Source: Lentzea albidocapillata (GTDB lineage Bacteria > Actinomycetota > Actinomycetes > Mycobacteriales > Pseudonocardiaceae). From it: a DNA stretch of 51,878 nt. The notes beneath the pieces were generated by a model, which had not been told where the DNA came from, did no database searches, and saw only the letters and a list, made by a program, of their open reading frames with translations. Shown here piece after piece: positions 8,710-19,599 of this stretch. The position numbers and the translations under genes are program-made. The first letter of the stretch is position 1, and every line of letters starts with the position of its first letter. The DNA is taken from the NCBI RefSeq assembly GCF_000719115.1, contig NZ_JOEA01000036.1, positions 1 to 51,878 on the forward strand, written 5' to 3'.

Positions 8710-10046
8710 CAGTTCACGTCTCCCGAGCTGAACACGGCCATCTGGGTCGGCGCGCCGCGTTCGGCGTCCTCCGGCCCGATCGGCACGAAGCGCACTGCGT
8801 AGCCACGGCGTTCCGCGACGTCGTTCGCCCATTCCTGGAACTCTGCCCGGGTCCATTCGAAACGGTGGTCGGAGTGCCGCATCTGGCCTTCCGGCAACGT
8901 TTCGAACAGCACGTTGTACTCGACGTTCGGCGTCGTCACCAGCACGGTCGCCGGGCGTGCCACGGTGAAGACCGAGTGCTCCAGCGCGGGCAGGCGCGAC
9001 GGGTCGACGTGCTCGACGACCTCCATCAGCACCGCCGCGTCGTAGCCGGCCAGTTCGGGGTCCGCGTACGTCAAAGCCGACTGCCGCAACGTGATCCGCT
9101 CGCGCTGCCGATCGCCCATGCGATCCAGATGCAGCTTGCGCGCGGCCTCCTGCAACGCCTTCGCGGACACGTCGACACCGTGGATCTCGGTGAACTCGGG
9201 CTCGTTGACGAGCGCGCGCAGCAGCGCCCCGCCACCGCAGCCGAGGTCGAGCACGCGCTTGGCCCTGGCCTCCTTCAGTGCCTTGACCACCGCCTCCTTG
9301 CGCTGTGCGGCAAGGGAGATCTTCGGCTCGGCCAGCGCGTTGTCCAGCTCCTCCGGCTCGACCTCGTCGACGTCCGCGAGGCGTTCCAGGGCCGAGGTGA
9401 TCAACGGTCGCTTGCGCGCCAGGTACCGGGTGGTGATCAGCTCCTTGTCCGGGTGGGCCGCCAGCCAGCCGTCACCGGCCTTGAGCAGCTTGTCGACCTC
9501 GTCGGCCGCGACCCAGTAGTGCTTGCCGCCGTCGAGCACGGGCAGCAGCACGTAGAGGTGCTTCAGCGCGTCGCTGAGCCTGACGGTGCCGGTCAGCGTC
9601 ACGTCGCCGAAGCGCGAGTCGCCGTGCCCGGTCGTCTCGACGGCCCAGCCGAGTGGCGTGAACAGCCGCGCCGCGAGCCGGTGTGGCAGCGCGGGAATGC
9701 GGATGACCAGCGGGATCGGCGTCGCGGCGAGTTCGGGGTAGCTCTCGCTGCGGCCGTTCATGGCCGTGCGGAACACGCTGCCGAGCGCGACCGTGAGCAA
9801 CGACCCGGCCGCGTACGGCCTGTCGTTGACGTACTGGGTGAGCGTGCTGCCGGGACCTCGGACGAGCGCGATGGGGTCGACCTCCAGCAGGAGGGCGACC
9901 GTGCATTCCTCGTTCGTCGCCTTCGGGTAGAAGACGTGCGCGACGCCCGAGCTCGTCGTGAAGGACTGAGCCCGGTCGGGATGCTTGTGCAGCAGGTGGC
10001 CCAGGTCGGTCGCCGGCTGGTGCGTCGTGGTCATGGTGAGCAACAC
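8709..10046 (-). CDS. hen1: 3'-terminal RNA ribose 2'-O-methyltransferase Hen1
   Basis: 445-residue bacterial Hen1. It methylates the 2'-OH of the 3'-terminal nucleotide at an RNA break before Pnkp seals it, so the repaired site resists the same ribotoxin. The N-terminal half (1-~245) is the Hen1-specific Pnkp-interacting/ligase-activating region ([23 protein letters not shown]). The C-terminal methyltransferase has the SAM loop [12 protein letters not shown] and the metal-binding cluster [17 protein letters not shown] and HSDHRFEWT. The GTG at 10046 ([10 protein letters not shown]) matches how relatives begin; an ATG at 10034 is an alternative. First gene of the four-gene repair operon, divergent from the DUF255 gene. 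Confidence 0.95.
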   Translation of the reverse strand: MLLTMTTTHQPATDLGHLLHKHPDRAQSFTTSSGVAHVFYPKATNEECTVALLLEVDPIALVRGPGSTLTQYVNDRPYAAGSLLTVALGSVFRTAMNGRSESYPELAATPIPLVIRIPALPHRLAARLFTPLGWAVETTGHGDSRFGDVTLTGTVRLSDALKHLYVLLPVLDGGKHYWVAADEVDKLLKAGDGWLAAHPDKELITTRYLARKRPLITSALERLADVDEVEPEELDNALAEPKISLAAQRKEAVVKALKEARAKRVLDLGCGGGALLRALVNEPEFTEIHGVDVSAKALQEAARKLHLDRMGDRQRERITLRQSALTYADPELAGYDAAVLMEVVEHVDPSRLPALEHSVFTVARPATVLVTTPNVEYNVLFETLPEGQMRHSDHRFEWTRAEFQEWANDVAERRGYAVRFVPIGPEDAERGAPTQMAVFSSGDVN

Positions 10047-10101
10047 GAGCCTGAGTCTGATCGAGATTCGGCCTCTGCGCTGCTCATTTAGTGTGGTTCG
10101 C

Positions 10102-12075
10102 ATGACTAACCGGCTTGCGGACGCGACCAGCCCTTACCTGCTGCAGCACGCGGACAACCCGGTCGACTGGTGGCCTTGGACCGAGGAGGCGTTCGACGAG
10201 GCACGACGGCGCAACGTGCCGGTGCTGCTGTCCGTCGGTTATGCGGCCTGTCACTGGTGCCACGTGATGGCGCACGAGTCGTTCGAGGACGCCGAGATTG
10301 CTTCGTTCCTGAACACGAACTTCGTGCCGGTGAAGGTGGATCGCGAGGAACGACCGGACGTCGACGCCGTGTACATGGAGGTCACGCAGGCCATGACCGG
10401 CCACGGCGGGTGGCCGATGACAGTGTTCCTGACGCCGGACGCGCGGCCGTTCCACGCCGGCACCTACTACCCGCCTGCTCCCCGTCCTGGCATGCCGTCG
10501 TTCCGGCAGCTCATCGAGGCCGTCTCGGCGACCTGGGCGGCGCAGCCCGGCGAGATCCTGGAGTCGGCTTCCGCTGTGGTGGAAGAGATCTCACGCCACG
10601 CCTCGCCCTTGCCTCCGTCTACTGTGGACGCAAATGTACTTGCTGGCGCGGTGGTGTCGCTGCTCGGCGAGTTCGACCGGCGCAACGGAGGGTTCGGTGG
10701 CGCGCCGAAGTTCCCGCCGTCGATGGCGCTGGAGTTCCTGGTGCGCCACCACGAACGCACCGGTTCGGTCGAGGCCGTGTCGATGGCGACCGCGACGGCC
10801 GACGCGATGGCCAACGGTGGGCTCTACGACCAGCTCGGCGGCGGGTTCGCGCGCTACAGCGTCGACGCCTCGTGGGTGGTGCCGCACTTCGAGAAGATGT
10901 TGTACGACAACGCTTTGCTGCTCCGCTTCTACACGCACCTGACTCGGGTGACGGGTTCCGCGCGCTACGAGCGGGTCGCCAGGGACACGGCTTCGTTCCT
11001 GCTGAGGGACCTGCGGACGGCTGAAGGTGGGTTCGCGGCTTCGCTGGACGCGGACACTGCCGGTGTCGAAGGCCTGACGTACGTGTGGTCGTTCGAGGAG
11101 CTTGGTTCGGCGGCCGCTGCCTTCGGCGTGACCGCCGAACCGAACTTCGAGGACGGCAAGTCCACGTTGCGGTTCGTGTCGGAGCCGGGGGAGGAGGTGC
11201 GGGCCGCGCTGCTGGCGAAGCGCGCTCTGCGGCCACAGCCCGGCCGTGACGACAAGGTGATCGCCTCCTGGAACGGCATGGCGATCGCCGCGCTGGCCGA
11301 GGCGGGCGCGTTCTTCGGTGAGCAGTCGTGGATCTCGGCGGCTTCGGAGGCGGCGTCGCTGCTGGCCTCGGTGCACCTGGTCGAGGGCAGGCTGCTGCGG
11401 ACCTCGCGTGACGGCGTCGCCGGGCCGTCGTTCGGCGTGCTGGAGGACTACGGCTGTCTCGCCGACGGCCTGCTGGCGTTGCACCAGGTCACCGGCTCGA
11501 TCCGGTGGCTCGATCTCGCGTGCGGCCTGCTGGACACCGCTCTCGCGCGGTTCGCCGTGCCGGACTCCCCCGGCGCCTACTACGACACCGCTGACGATGC
11601 CGAGGCGTTGGTCAGGCGTCCTGCGGACTCGACCGACAACGCGTCGCCCTCCGGTGCGTCGTCGCTGGCCTCAGCCTTGCTGACGGCTTCCCTGCTGTGC
11701 GGCGCAGATCGTTCTTCGCGCTACTTCACCGCGGCTTCGGAGGCGGTGACGCGGGCCGGTCTGCTGGCCGCGCGTGCACCTCGGTTCGCCGGCCACTGGC
11801 TCACCGTCGCCGAGGCGCTGGTCGCAGGCCCGTTGCAGGTGGCGGTGGTGGGTGCCGACGACATGCGCCGTGCGTCGCTGTGGGCGGCGGCGGTCGCCCA
11901 TGTGCCCGGAGGCAGCGTCGTTGTGGCCGGAGAGCCGGCGTCCGTGCCGTTGCTCGAAGACCGTCCGCTGGTCGACGAAGGTCCTGCGGCGTACGTGTGC
12001 CGCGGCTACGTGTGCGACCGGCCCGTCGTGTCGGTAGATGCCCTGGTCACTTCGCTGACGGCGAACACTCCCTGA
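10102..12075 (+). CDS. DUF255 thioredoxin-domain protein (YyaL/SPATA20 family)
   Basis: 657-residue protein starting [23 protein letters not shown], the hallmark N-terminus of this family. Residues 1-~150 are a thioredoxin-like domain with the CHWCHVM motif in place of a classic CGPC site. The remainder resembles an (alpha/alpha)6 glycosidase-like barrel ([32 protein letters not shown]). The biochemical role is unsettled; mammalian SPATA20 is linked to spermatogenesis. The ATG at 10102 is preferred to the long upstream extension, which would run across the hen1 start. It corresponds in order to Rv1084 next to the mca region of M. tuberculosis, as I recall. Confidence 0.9.
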   Translation: MTNRLADATSPYLLQHADNPVDWWPWTEEAFDEARRRNVPVLLSVGYAACHWCHVMAHESFEDAEIASFLNTNFVPVKVDREERPDVDAVYMEVTQAMTGHGGWPMTVFLTPDARPFHAGTYYPPAPRPGMPSFRQLIEAVSATWAAQPGEILESASAVVEEISRHASPLPPSTVDANVLAGAVVSLLGEFDRRNGGFGGAPKFPPSMALEFLVRHHERTGSVEAVSMATATADAMANGGLYDQLGGGFARYSVDASWVVPHFEKMLYDNALLLRFYTHLTRVTGSARYERVARDTASFLLRDLRTAEGGFAASLDADTAGVEGLTYVWSFEELGSAAAAFGVTAEPNFEDGKSTLRFVSEPGEEVRAALLAKRALRPQPGRDDKVIASWNGMAIAALAEAGAFFGEQSWISAASEAASLLASVHLVEGRLLRTSRDGVAGPSFGVLEDYGCLADGLLALHQVTGSIRWLDLACGLLDTALARFAVPDSPGAYYDTADDAEALVRRPADSTDNASPSGASSLASALLTASLLCGADRSSRYFTAASEAVTRAGLLAARAPRFAGHWLTVAEALVAGPLQVAVVGADDMRRASLWAAAVAHVPGGSVVVAGEPASVPLLEDRPLVDEGPAAYVCRGYVCDRPVVSVDALVTSLTANTP

Positions 12076-12087
12076 CCGATTGCAGGC

Positions 12088-12131
12088 GTAACGTCGGTTA
12101 CAACGTAATCATGTAATCAGGGTGGTTGTAA
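12088..12131. promoter_or_regulatory. Cluster of palindromic and direct repeats upstream of a conserved hypothetical gene
   Basis: An AT-rich patch holds GTAAC-gtcg-GTTAC (12088-12101), TTACAAC (12098-12104) facing GTTGTAA (12125-12131), and a direct repeat GTAATCA at 12106 and 12113. The last inverted-repeat arm ends on the A of the downstream ATG (12131). The density of short symmetric motifs suggests a repressor operator overlapping the translation start. No matching regulator is identified in the window. Confidence 0.5.
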
Positions 12132-12685
12132 TGGGACGTGGATGGCGAGGAAGAGGCGGGTGGCAGCAGGCTGACCTGCCCTCGGCCGACGACGCGGCGG
12201 CGTGGTTCGCGGGCAGGCTCCCGGACGGCTGGTTCACCGGCGCCGCGGAGGTGATCGTCGACCGCGAGGAGATCACGGTCATCGGCACGCTCACGCCGTT
12301 GGAGGGCGAGTTCGACGACGCCTCACGCTCCGCGGCCGAGTCGGGCCGCATCTCGCGCTGGCGCGAGGAGACACGCGACGAACGCATCGAGATCGCCCGC
12401 CAGGCCGAGCACCGCTACGGCCGCAAGGTCGCCTGGGGTGCCTCTCTGGGCAGCACGCGCGAACTGTTCACGCACTTGGCCGTGCCGGTCATGACGCGCC
12501 TGCGTCAGCCAGAACGCCAGGTGCTCGACACGCTGGTCGCCGCCGGCGTGGCCCGCTCACGCGCAGACGCGTTGGCATGGGCCGTGCGCCTGGTAGGCGA
12601 GCACGCGGACACGTGGCTCGGCGAACTGCGCGATGCCATGTCGAAGGTGGACGATCTCCGTTCGCAGGGGCCGGATCTGGCCTAG
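12131..12685 (+). CDS. Conserved hypothetical protein, Trp/Gly-rich N-terminus
   Basis: 184-residue soluble protein of unknown function. The N-terminus is MGRGWRGRGGWQQADLP. A small alpha/beta segment follows (AAWFAGRLPDGWFTGAAEVIVDREEITVIGTL), then a strongly charged helical region (SRWREETRDERIEIARQAEHRYGRK) and a C-terminal helical segment (MTRLRQPERQVLDTLVAAGVARSRADALAWAVRLV) whose end looks like a ribbon-helix-helix-type or dimerisation unit seen in small DNA-binding proteins. That resemblance is only by eye. The ATG at 12131 is preferred to GTG 12122. Its own start is embedded in palindromic repeats, which would suit autoregulation. Confidence 0.65.
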   Translation: MGRGWRGRGGWQQADLPSADDAAAWFAGRLPDGWFTGAAEVIVDREEITVIGTLTPLEGEFDDASRSAAESGRISRWREETRDERIEIARQAEHRYGRKVAWGASLGSTRELFTHLAVPVMTRLRQPERQVLDTLVAAGVARSRADALAWAVRLVGEHADTWLGELRDAMSKVDDLRSQGPDLA

Positions 12686-12696
12686 CGTCCTGCGCG

Positions 12697-13000
12697 TGGA
12701 TCTGACGTCGGTCGCGGCAGCGGTCGTCCGGGGCGGGCCGGGCGCGTTCGAGACGTTCGTCAACGAGGCCCAGGGTCGTTCGCCCGACGAGATGTCGGCG
12801 GCGGCACTGGGTCTTTCTTCGTTTCGCCGGCTCTGCAAGGAAGGCCCTCGACACCTCGCTGCCGCTGGGCCATCGCGTCAACGCTCTGTGCAAATGCCTG
12901 GAGCACTACAGCCCAGTCGGCTACGAGGCGTCGTTCAGCTTCCTCAGGTTCGTGGCGGGCCATCGTCCGGCAGATGGCGGTCGCGGTCGACAACTCCTGA
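12697..13000 (+). pseudogene. Probable frameshifted remnant of a small gene
   Basis: Starting at GTG 12697, frame 1 gives a plausible beginning (VDLTSVAAAVVRGGPGAFE, then FVNEAQGRSPDEMSAAALG) but turns to nonsense after about 12,810. From there the second frame reads FLRFAGSARKALDTSLPLG followed by HRVNALCKCLEHYSPVGYE and ASFSFLRF, which has a natural helical pattern, and the third frame finishes RAIVRQMAVAVDNS then stop at 13000. Three good pieces in three consecutive frames imply at least two frameshifts, either real decay or sequence errors. The family is not recognised. It ends just before the convergent EamA gene. Confidence 0.4.
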
Positions 13001-13005
13001 CACCC

Positions 13006-13926
13006 TTACGGCGCAACAACTTCCGCAGGAGTGTCAGACCCGTTCGCTATTGTTGATTTTGGGGGTACCCGGCCCGCGTCGTGTGTGTGGTGTGTTCCCG
13101 TTGGTTCGTGCGTCCCTCGCCGGAGCCCGATGACGCACCCGAGTGCGACCGTGGTGACGCCGGCGACGGAGACGAGAGAGAGTTCCTGCGCGCCCAGCAG
13201 CACGGAGGTCGCCAGGCCGGACACCGGCATCAGGCCGATGAGCACGCCCGCGCGGTCGGAGCCCAAGCGGTTCACGGCGAAGTACCAGAGCCCGAAGGCC
13301 AGCGCGGTCACCACCACGGCCAGCAGCGCGAGCGAGAAGCCCTGCCGGGCGTTCGGCATCTGCCAGCCGCCGAAGAACGTGCCTAGCACGGCGCCGATCA
13401 CCGTCGCCAAGATGCACGTCCAGGTTGCTACGCCGAGTACACCGAGGCGCCGTACGACTCCCACGGCGAACAAGGTGAAGCAGACCTCCCCGGCCATTGT
13501 GATCAATGCCAGCGCAAGGCCTGGGCCGTGCCACGAGCCGCCGCCGGACAACAGCACGATGCCTGCCGCCACCACCACGGCGCCCACCACGGCGGATGCG
13601 GTTCGTTGACGCGAGAGCAGCGCCAGTGCGATGGGTGCGCCGCCCATGACGGCGGCGACGAAGCCCGGTTCCGCGTACTGCTGGGCGGCGATGAGCACGG
13701 CGTTGAACCCGAGCATGCCCGTGACGACCACCCCGAGCAACGGTGGGATGTCGCGCCACGAAGGCATCGGCAAACGGCGTGCCACCAGCAGCAACACGGC
13801 CGCGCCGAGGGCGTAGCGCATGGCCTGACCGGTCAGGACCGGGTAGCCCTCCAGCATGCCGGTGATCGGCACCGACGCGCCGACGATCGTTGCCGCTGTC
13901 GCTCCCGCGGCCACCCCGAGTTTCAT
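13006..13926 (-). CDS. EamA/DMT-family transporter
   Basis: 306-residue inner-membrane protein with about ten hydrophobic helices in two homologous EamA repeats: the first from VAAGATAATIVGASVPITG to IVLLSGGG, the second from ALALITMAGEVCFTLFAVG to VTTVALGCVIGLR. Family members usually export small metabolites such as amino acids or purines. The C-terminal tail (about 35 residues, hydrophilic) is cytoplasmic. It is divergent from a MocR-type aminotransferase-like regulator with repeated CTGG-CC boxes between them; this pairing is common, and the exporter is probably its target. Substrate unknown. Confidence 0.88.
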   Translation of the reverse strand: MKLGVAAGATAATIVGASVPITGMLEGYPVLTGQAMRYALGAAVLLLVARRLPMPSWRDIPPLLGVVVTGMLGFNAVLIAAQQYAEPGFVAAVMGGAPIALALLSRQRTASAVVGAVVVAAGIVLLSGGGSWHGPGLALALITMAGEVCFTLFAVGVVRRLGVLGVATWTCILATVIGAVLGTFFGGWQMPNARQGFSLALLAVVVTALAFGLWYFAVNRLGSDRAGVLIGLMPVSGLATSVLLGAQELSLVSVAGVTTVALGCVIGLRRGTHEPTGTHHTHDAGRVPPKSTIANGSDTPAEVVAP

Positions 13927-13942
13927 GCCTCAGAGCCTTGCG

Positions 13943-13993
13943 CCGAACTGGTCCAGGTTTAAGCTCCACTTCGATGACCACGAACTGGACCAC
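13943..13993. promoter_or_regulatory. Candidate MocR operator boxes
   Basis: CGAACTGGTCCAGG (13943-13956) and CGAACTGGACCACT (about 13980-13993) are near-identical boxes one within the EamA/MocR gap and one just inside the MocR coding start. An intermediate AAGCTCCACTT (13961-13971) is a partial inverted copy of the AAGTGG half-site. MocR regulators typically bind two or three such boxes. TTTAAG (13958-13963) is a possible -10 for the regulator gene. Confidence 0.55.
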
Positions 13994-15326
13994 TTTTCGC
14001 GAGCTGTTGTTGCCGGAGCACCAGCGGCGTCGCGGGGTGGAAGCGGAACTGCGCCGGGCTGTCCGGGACGGGCGGCTCCTGCCCGGCACGCGGCTGCCGT
14101 CGAGCCGCGACCTGGCGGCGCAGCTCGGGGTGGCGCGCGGCACGGTGACGTCGGCGTACACGCAGCTCGTCGCGGAGGGGTATCTCACGACGCGGCGCGG
14201 GTCGGGGACGACGGTCGCGAGCCTCGGGCCGGCCGGTGCGTGCGGCGTGCCCGAGCCGCCGCAGCGGTGGCGGTACAACCTGCGGCCCGGCCTGCCCGCG
14301 CTGGGCGCGTTCCCGCGCGCCGACTGGGTGGCGGCTCATCGGGCGGCTCTCGCCGAACTTCCCGACGACGACCTCGCCTATCCCGACCCCGCCGGTTTTC
14401 TGGGACTGCGCAAGGAGATCGTCGACTACCTCTCCCGCGTCCGGGCGGTGGTCGCGAAGGACGCGGTGATCACCAACGGCGCGGCGGACGGCCTGCAGCT
14501 CACCGCCCGGATCGTGAACGGCAGCATCGCGATCGAGGAACCCAGTCACTTCGGCGGCGAGAACATGCTGCGTTCGCACGGTCTCGTCACCGTGCCGGTT
14601 CCGGTGGACGACAAGGGTATCCGGGTCGACCTTCTGTCCAAAACGGACTGCAAAGCGGTGCTGGTCACTGCGGCGCACCAGTTTCCGCTGGGTATGGTGC
14701 TGCACCCGGAACGGCGGCGGGCGCTCGTCGAGTGGGCTCGCGAGCGGGACGCGTTGATCATCGAGGACGACTACGACGCCGAGCATCGGTACGACCGGCC
14801 GGCCTTGGGGGCGTTGCAGGCCCTCGCGCCCGAACATGTGGTGTACCAAGGCACGACGAGCAAGGTGCTGGCGCCCGCGTTGCGCCTCGGATGGCTTGTG
14901 GTGCCGGAACGTCTGCGCGAAGGCATCGTGCAACGCAAGCAGTACAACGACATGGGCACCGGCACGATCCCGCAGGCCGCGCTCGCGCACCTGTTGCGGA
15001 CGGGCGGCTATGACCGGCATCTGCGCCGTACGCGCGCGCTCTACCGGAAGAGGCGGGACGCGCTGCTGGAGGCCGTGGCGGAGCATCTGCCCGCATGGCA
15101 GCCCATCGGCGTCGCGGCAGGGTTGCACGTCGTGCTGCGCATGCCCGACGGGACGGACGACCTCGCGTTGAAGAGCAGGCTTGCGGAGCGTGGCGTGCAC
15201 GTCTGGGCGTTGGCGCAGTACACGCGCACGCCCATGTGGCCCGGTCTGGTGCTCGGTTACGCGGCGCTCACCCCTGACCGTCTGCGGGAGGCGGTCAGGG
15301 AAATCGCCGACGTCGCGGTCGCCTAG
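13974..15326 (+). CDS. MocR/PdxR-type GntR regulator with aminotransferase-like domain
   Basis: 450-residue regulator. Residues ~10-75 are a GntR winged helix (LLPGTRLPSSRDLAAQLGVA, RGTVTSAYTQLVAEGYL). The rest is a fold-type I aminotransferase-like domain that keeps PLP-site motifs, including EEPSHFGG, IIEDDYDAEHRYD and the Schiff-base lysine in GTTSKVLAPALRLGW. Such proteins use PLP or an amino-acid-PLP adduct as effector; whether this one controls vitamin B6 synthesis (PdxR) or the divergent exporter cannot be told from sequence, but no pdxS/pdxT is nearby. The ATG at 13974 lies within a few bases of a possible -10, and one operator box is inside the gene. Confidence 0.9.
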   Translation: MTTNWTTFRELLLPEHQRRRGVEAELRRAVRDGRLLPGTRLPSSRDLAAQLGVARGTVTSAYTQLVAEGYLTTRRGSGTTVASLGPAGACGVPEPPQRWRYNLRPGLPALGAFPRADWVAAHRAALAELPDDDLAYPDPAGFLGLRKEIVDYLSRVRAVVAKDAVITNGAADGLQLTARIVNGSIAIEEPSHFGGENMLRSHGLVTVPVPVDDKGIRVDLLSKTDCKAVLVTAAHQFPLGMVLHPERRRALVEWARERDALIIEDDYDAEHRYDRPALGALQALAPEHVVYQGTTSKVLAPALRLGWLVVPERLREGIVQRKQYNDMGTGTIPQAALAHLLRTGGYDRHLRRTRALYRKRRDALLEAVAEHLPAWQPIGVAAGLHVVLRMPDGTDDLALKSRLAERGVHVWALAQYTRTPMWPGLVLGYAALTPDRLREAVREIADVAVA

Positions 15327-15460
15327 AGGATGTGCTCTCGCTTTGCGCTCACGTCGGCGTCAGCGCCGAGGATGTGTTCGCGATCTCCGGTGGCGGGACC
15401 GGCGAAGGAGGTGACGGCGACGGCCGCGAAGAGCAGCGCGGCAGCGATGAATGCACGCAT
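15323..15460 (-). CDS. Small secreted peptide, 45 residues, with duplicated REHIL motif
   Basis: This short frame, convergent with the MocR gene and overlapping its stop, encodes MRAFIAAALLFAAVAVTSFA followed by GPATGDREHILGADADVSAK and REHIL. It has a textbook signal peptide with likely cleavage after SFA or SFAGPA. The mature part is only about 22-25 residues and contains REHIL twice, the second at the very C-terminus. A GGGGG tract lies about 11 nt upstream of the ATG. Function unknown; a secreted signalling or precursor peptide is one possibility. It sits in the 225-bp gap before the DNA ligase gene. Confidence 0.55.
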   Translation of the reverse strand: MRAFIAAALLFAAVAVTSFAGPATGDREHILGADADVSAKREHIL

Positions 15461-15550
15461 AGTGCGGTAAACCCCCAGGTAGAACGGTTGTCCGGGTCAG
15501 CCTAGCCCGAGCCTCCAGAAATTGTCAGTGCTCGGGTGCACCATTGAACC

Positions 15551-17080
15551 GTGCTCCTTTCCGAAGTGGTCGACACGTCAGCCGCGGTGGCGGCGACCCG
15601 GTCACGCCTGGCCAAGGTCAAGGCGTTGTCCGCGTTGCTGCGCGCGGCGACGGCGGACGTGGTGGTCGCGGTGGTGTCGTTCCTCATAGGCACGCCGCGG
15701 CAGGGTCGCATCGGTGCGGGCTGGCGGACGGTCGTCGACCTGTCCGTGCCGCCCGCGGCCCGCGCCGAACTGACGATCGCCGAGGTCGACGCCGCGTTGG
15801 CGGAGGTGGCGGCGACGTCCGGCAAGGGTTCGGCGCAGCGCCGGGCCGGCCTGCTGACGGCGCTGTTCGCGCGGTCGACGGAGGCGGAGCAGGACTTCTT
15901 ACGCCGCTTGCTCACCGGCGAGCTCCGCCAGGGCGCGCTGGAGGGCGTGATGCTGGACGCGATCGCCTCGGCCGCGGACGTGCCGGGCGAGACGGTGCGG
16001 CGGGCGTTCATGCTGTCCGGCCGGTTACCCGAGACCGCGGTGGCCGCGCTGGAGGGCGGCGCGCCCGTGCTGGAGGCGTTCCGGCTGGAGGTCGGGCGCC
16101 CCCTGCGGCCCATGCTGGCCTCGCCGGCGGAGTCGCTGGATGAGGCACTGGCCGAGCTCGGCAGCTGCGTGGTGGAGCACAAGCTCGACGGCGCGCGCAT
16201 CCAGGTGCACCGCTCCGGCGACGAGGTCCACGTCTACACGCGCACGTTGCGCGAGATCACCAAGACGGTGCCGGAGCTGGTCGAACTCGTGCGCGGCCTG
16301 CCGTGCACGTCGGTGGTGCTCGACGGCGAGACGCTGGCGCTGACCGACGAGGGCAGACCCCGCCCGTTCCAGGAGACGATGAGCAGGTTCGGCGCGCAGG
16401 ACGAACGTGAGCTGCTGCTGCACCCGTACTTCTTCGACTGCCTGCACCTCGACGGCAAGGACCTGCTCGACGAGCCGCTGCGCGATCGCCTGGCCGCACT
16501 GCGGCAGGTGGCGGGCGAGCACGTCATCCTGGGCGTGCTGGACCCATCGCCGGAAGAAGCGGCGAACGTCGTCACGGCAGCGCTCTCCGCAGGCCACGAG
16601 GGCGTGATGGTCAAGTCGCTGGCCTCGCCCTACGCGGCAGGCCGCCGTGGCAGCGCCTGGCAGAAGGTGAAGCCGGTGCACACGCTCGACCTGGTCGTGC
16701 TCGGCGTCGAGTGGGGCAGCGGCCGCCGCCGCGGCTGGCTGTCGAACCTGCACCTGGGCGCCCGCGACCCGGACGGCGGCCCGCCGGTGATGGTCGGCAA
16801 GACCTTCAAGGGCCTCACCGACGAGCTGCTGAGGTGGCAGACGAAAGCTCTGCGGGAGATCGCCACCGAGCAGAACGACTGGGTCGTCATGGTCCGCCCG
16901 GAACTGGTGATCGAGATCGAACTGGACGGCGTGCAGGTCTCGCCGCGCTACCCCGGCGGCGTGGCGCTGCGGTTCGCCCGCGTCGTCCGCTACCGCCCGG
17001 ACAAGGACCCGTCGGAAGCGACCACGATCGAGGAGGTGAGGGCGCTCCTGCCCACCGCACAACCGAATCCCGAGGCCTGA
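15551..17080 (+). CDS. ligB: ATP-dependent DNA ligase (LigB-like)
   Basis: 509-residue ATP-dependent ligase in the size range of mycobacterial LigB. An N-terminal helical DNA-binding domain (1-~185) precedes the nucleotidyltransferase core with motif I VEHKLDGARIQVH (adenylated Lys-211), motif III-like PYFFDCLHLDG, motif IV EGVMVKS and motif V WQKVKP, followed by an OB-fold (VGKTFKGLTDELL, VVRPELVIEIELDGVQVSPRYPGGVALRFARV). It would join nicks using ATP, as a backup to the NAD-dependent LigA. GTG start at 15551. No Ku or primase domain is fused or adjacent, so this is not the LigD NHEJ enzyme. Confidence 0.92.
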   Translation: MLLSEVVDTSAAVAATRSRLAKVKALSALLRAATADVVVAVVSFLIGTPRQGRIGAGWRTVVDLSVPPAARAELTIAEVDAALAEVAATSGKGSAQRRAGLLTALFARSTEAEQDFLRRLLTGELRQGALEGVMLDAIASAADVPGETVRRAFMLSGRLPETAVAALEGGAPVLEAFRLEVGRPLRPMLASPAESLDEALAELGSCVVEHKLDGARIQVHRSGDEVHVYTRTLREITKTVPELVELVRGLPCTSVVLDGETLALTDEGRPRPFQETMSRFGAQDERELLLHPYFFDCLHLDGKDLLDEPLRDRLAALRQVAGEHVILGVLDPSPEEAANVVTAALSAGHEGVMVKSLASPYAAGRRGSAWQKVKPVHTLDLVVLGVEWGSGRRRGWLSNLHLGARDPDGGPPVMVGKTFKGLTDELLRWQTKALREIATEQNDWVVMVRPELVIEIELDGVQVSPRYPGGVALRFARVVRYRPDKDPSEATTIEEVRALLPTAQPNPEA

Positions 17081-17278
17081 CCGCCGCCAGCGTGGTGGCA
17101 TGGGGAGAACGAGGAGTTCAGCCGCGTCTACGAGTGGCTGCTCCGCATCACCGGCTCCGAGCACCCCGGCCTCCAGCGCGTGCTCACCGAGGAGTGGCCG
17201 GTCAGCGTGCTCGCGCTCGCGCGGTGCTGGTTCGAAAATCGAGTGCGGCCGTCAACGCCCGGCAATAGCGTCAAGCCA
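17081..17278 (+). other. Open in-frame remnant between ligB and the GNAT gene
   Basis: From the ligB stop codon onward the same frame stays open through to the GNAT gene and reads like natural protein (GENEEFSRVYEWLLRITGSE, HPGLQRVLTEEWPVSVLALA, RCWF), yet offers no good start until the GTG within QRVLTEE at about 17180. It may be the 3' part of a small gene that lost its start, or an uncalled short gene. TTCGAAAATCGA and CAATAG (17263-17268) near its end are AT-rich and could serve the downstream promoter. Confidence 0.4.
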
Positions 17279-19541
<2,263 letters not shown>

Positions 19542-19549
19542 AAAGCGAA

Positions 19550-19585
19550 ACCGGCCCCGCGCAACAAAAGTCGCGCGGGGCCGGT
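19550..19585. terminator. Bidirectional terminator between guaB1 and phoH2
   Basis: ACCGGCCCCGCGC (19550-19562) is a perfect 13-bp inverted repeat of GCGCGGGGCCGGT (19573-19585), with a 10-nt A-rich loop. It lies between two convergent genes. Confidence 0.85.
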
Positions 19586-19599
19586 GCTCGTTCACGACA

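Noticed and set aside
7279..8802. 507-codon plus-strand open frame across pnkp
   Set aside because: Antisense to pnkp; no motifs, only His/Arg/Val-rich shadow sequence.
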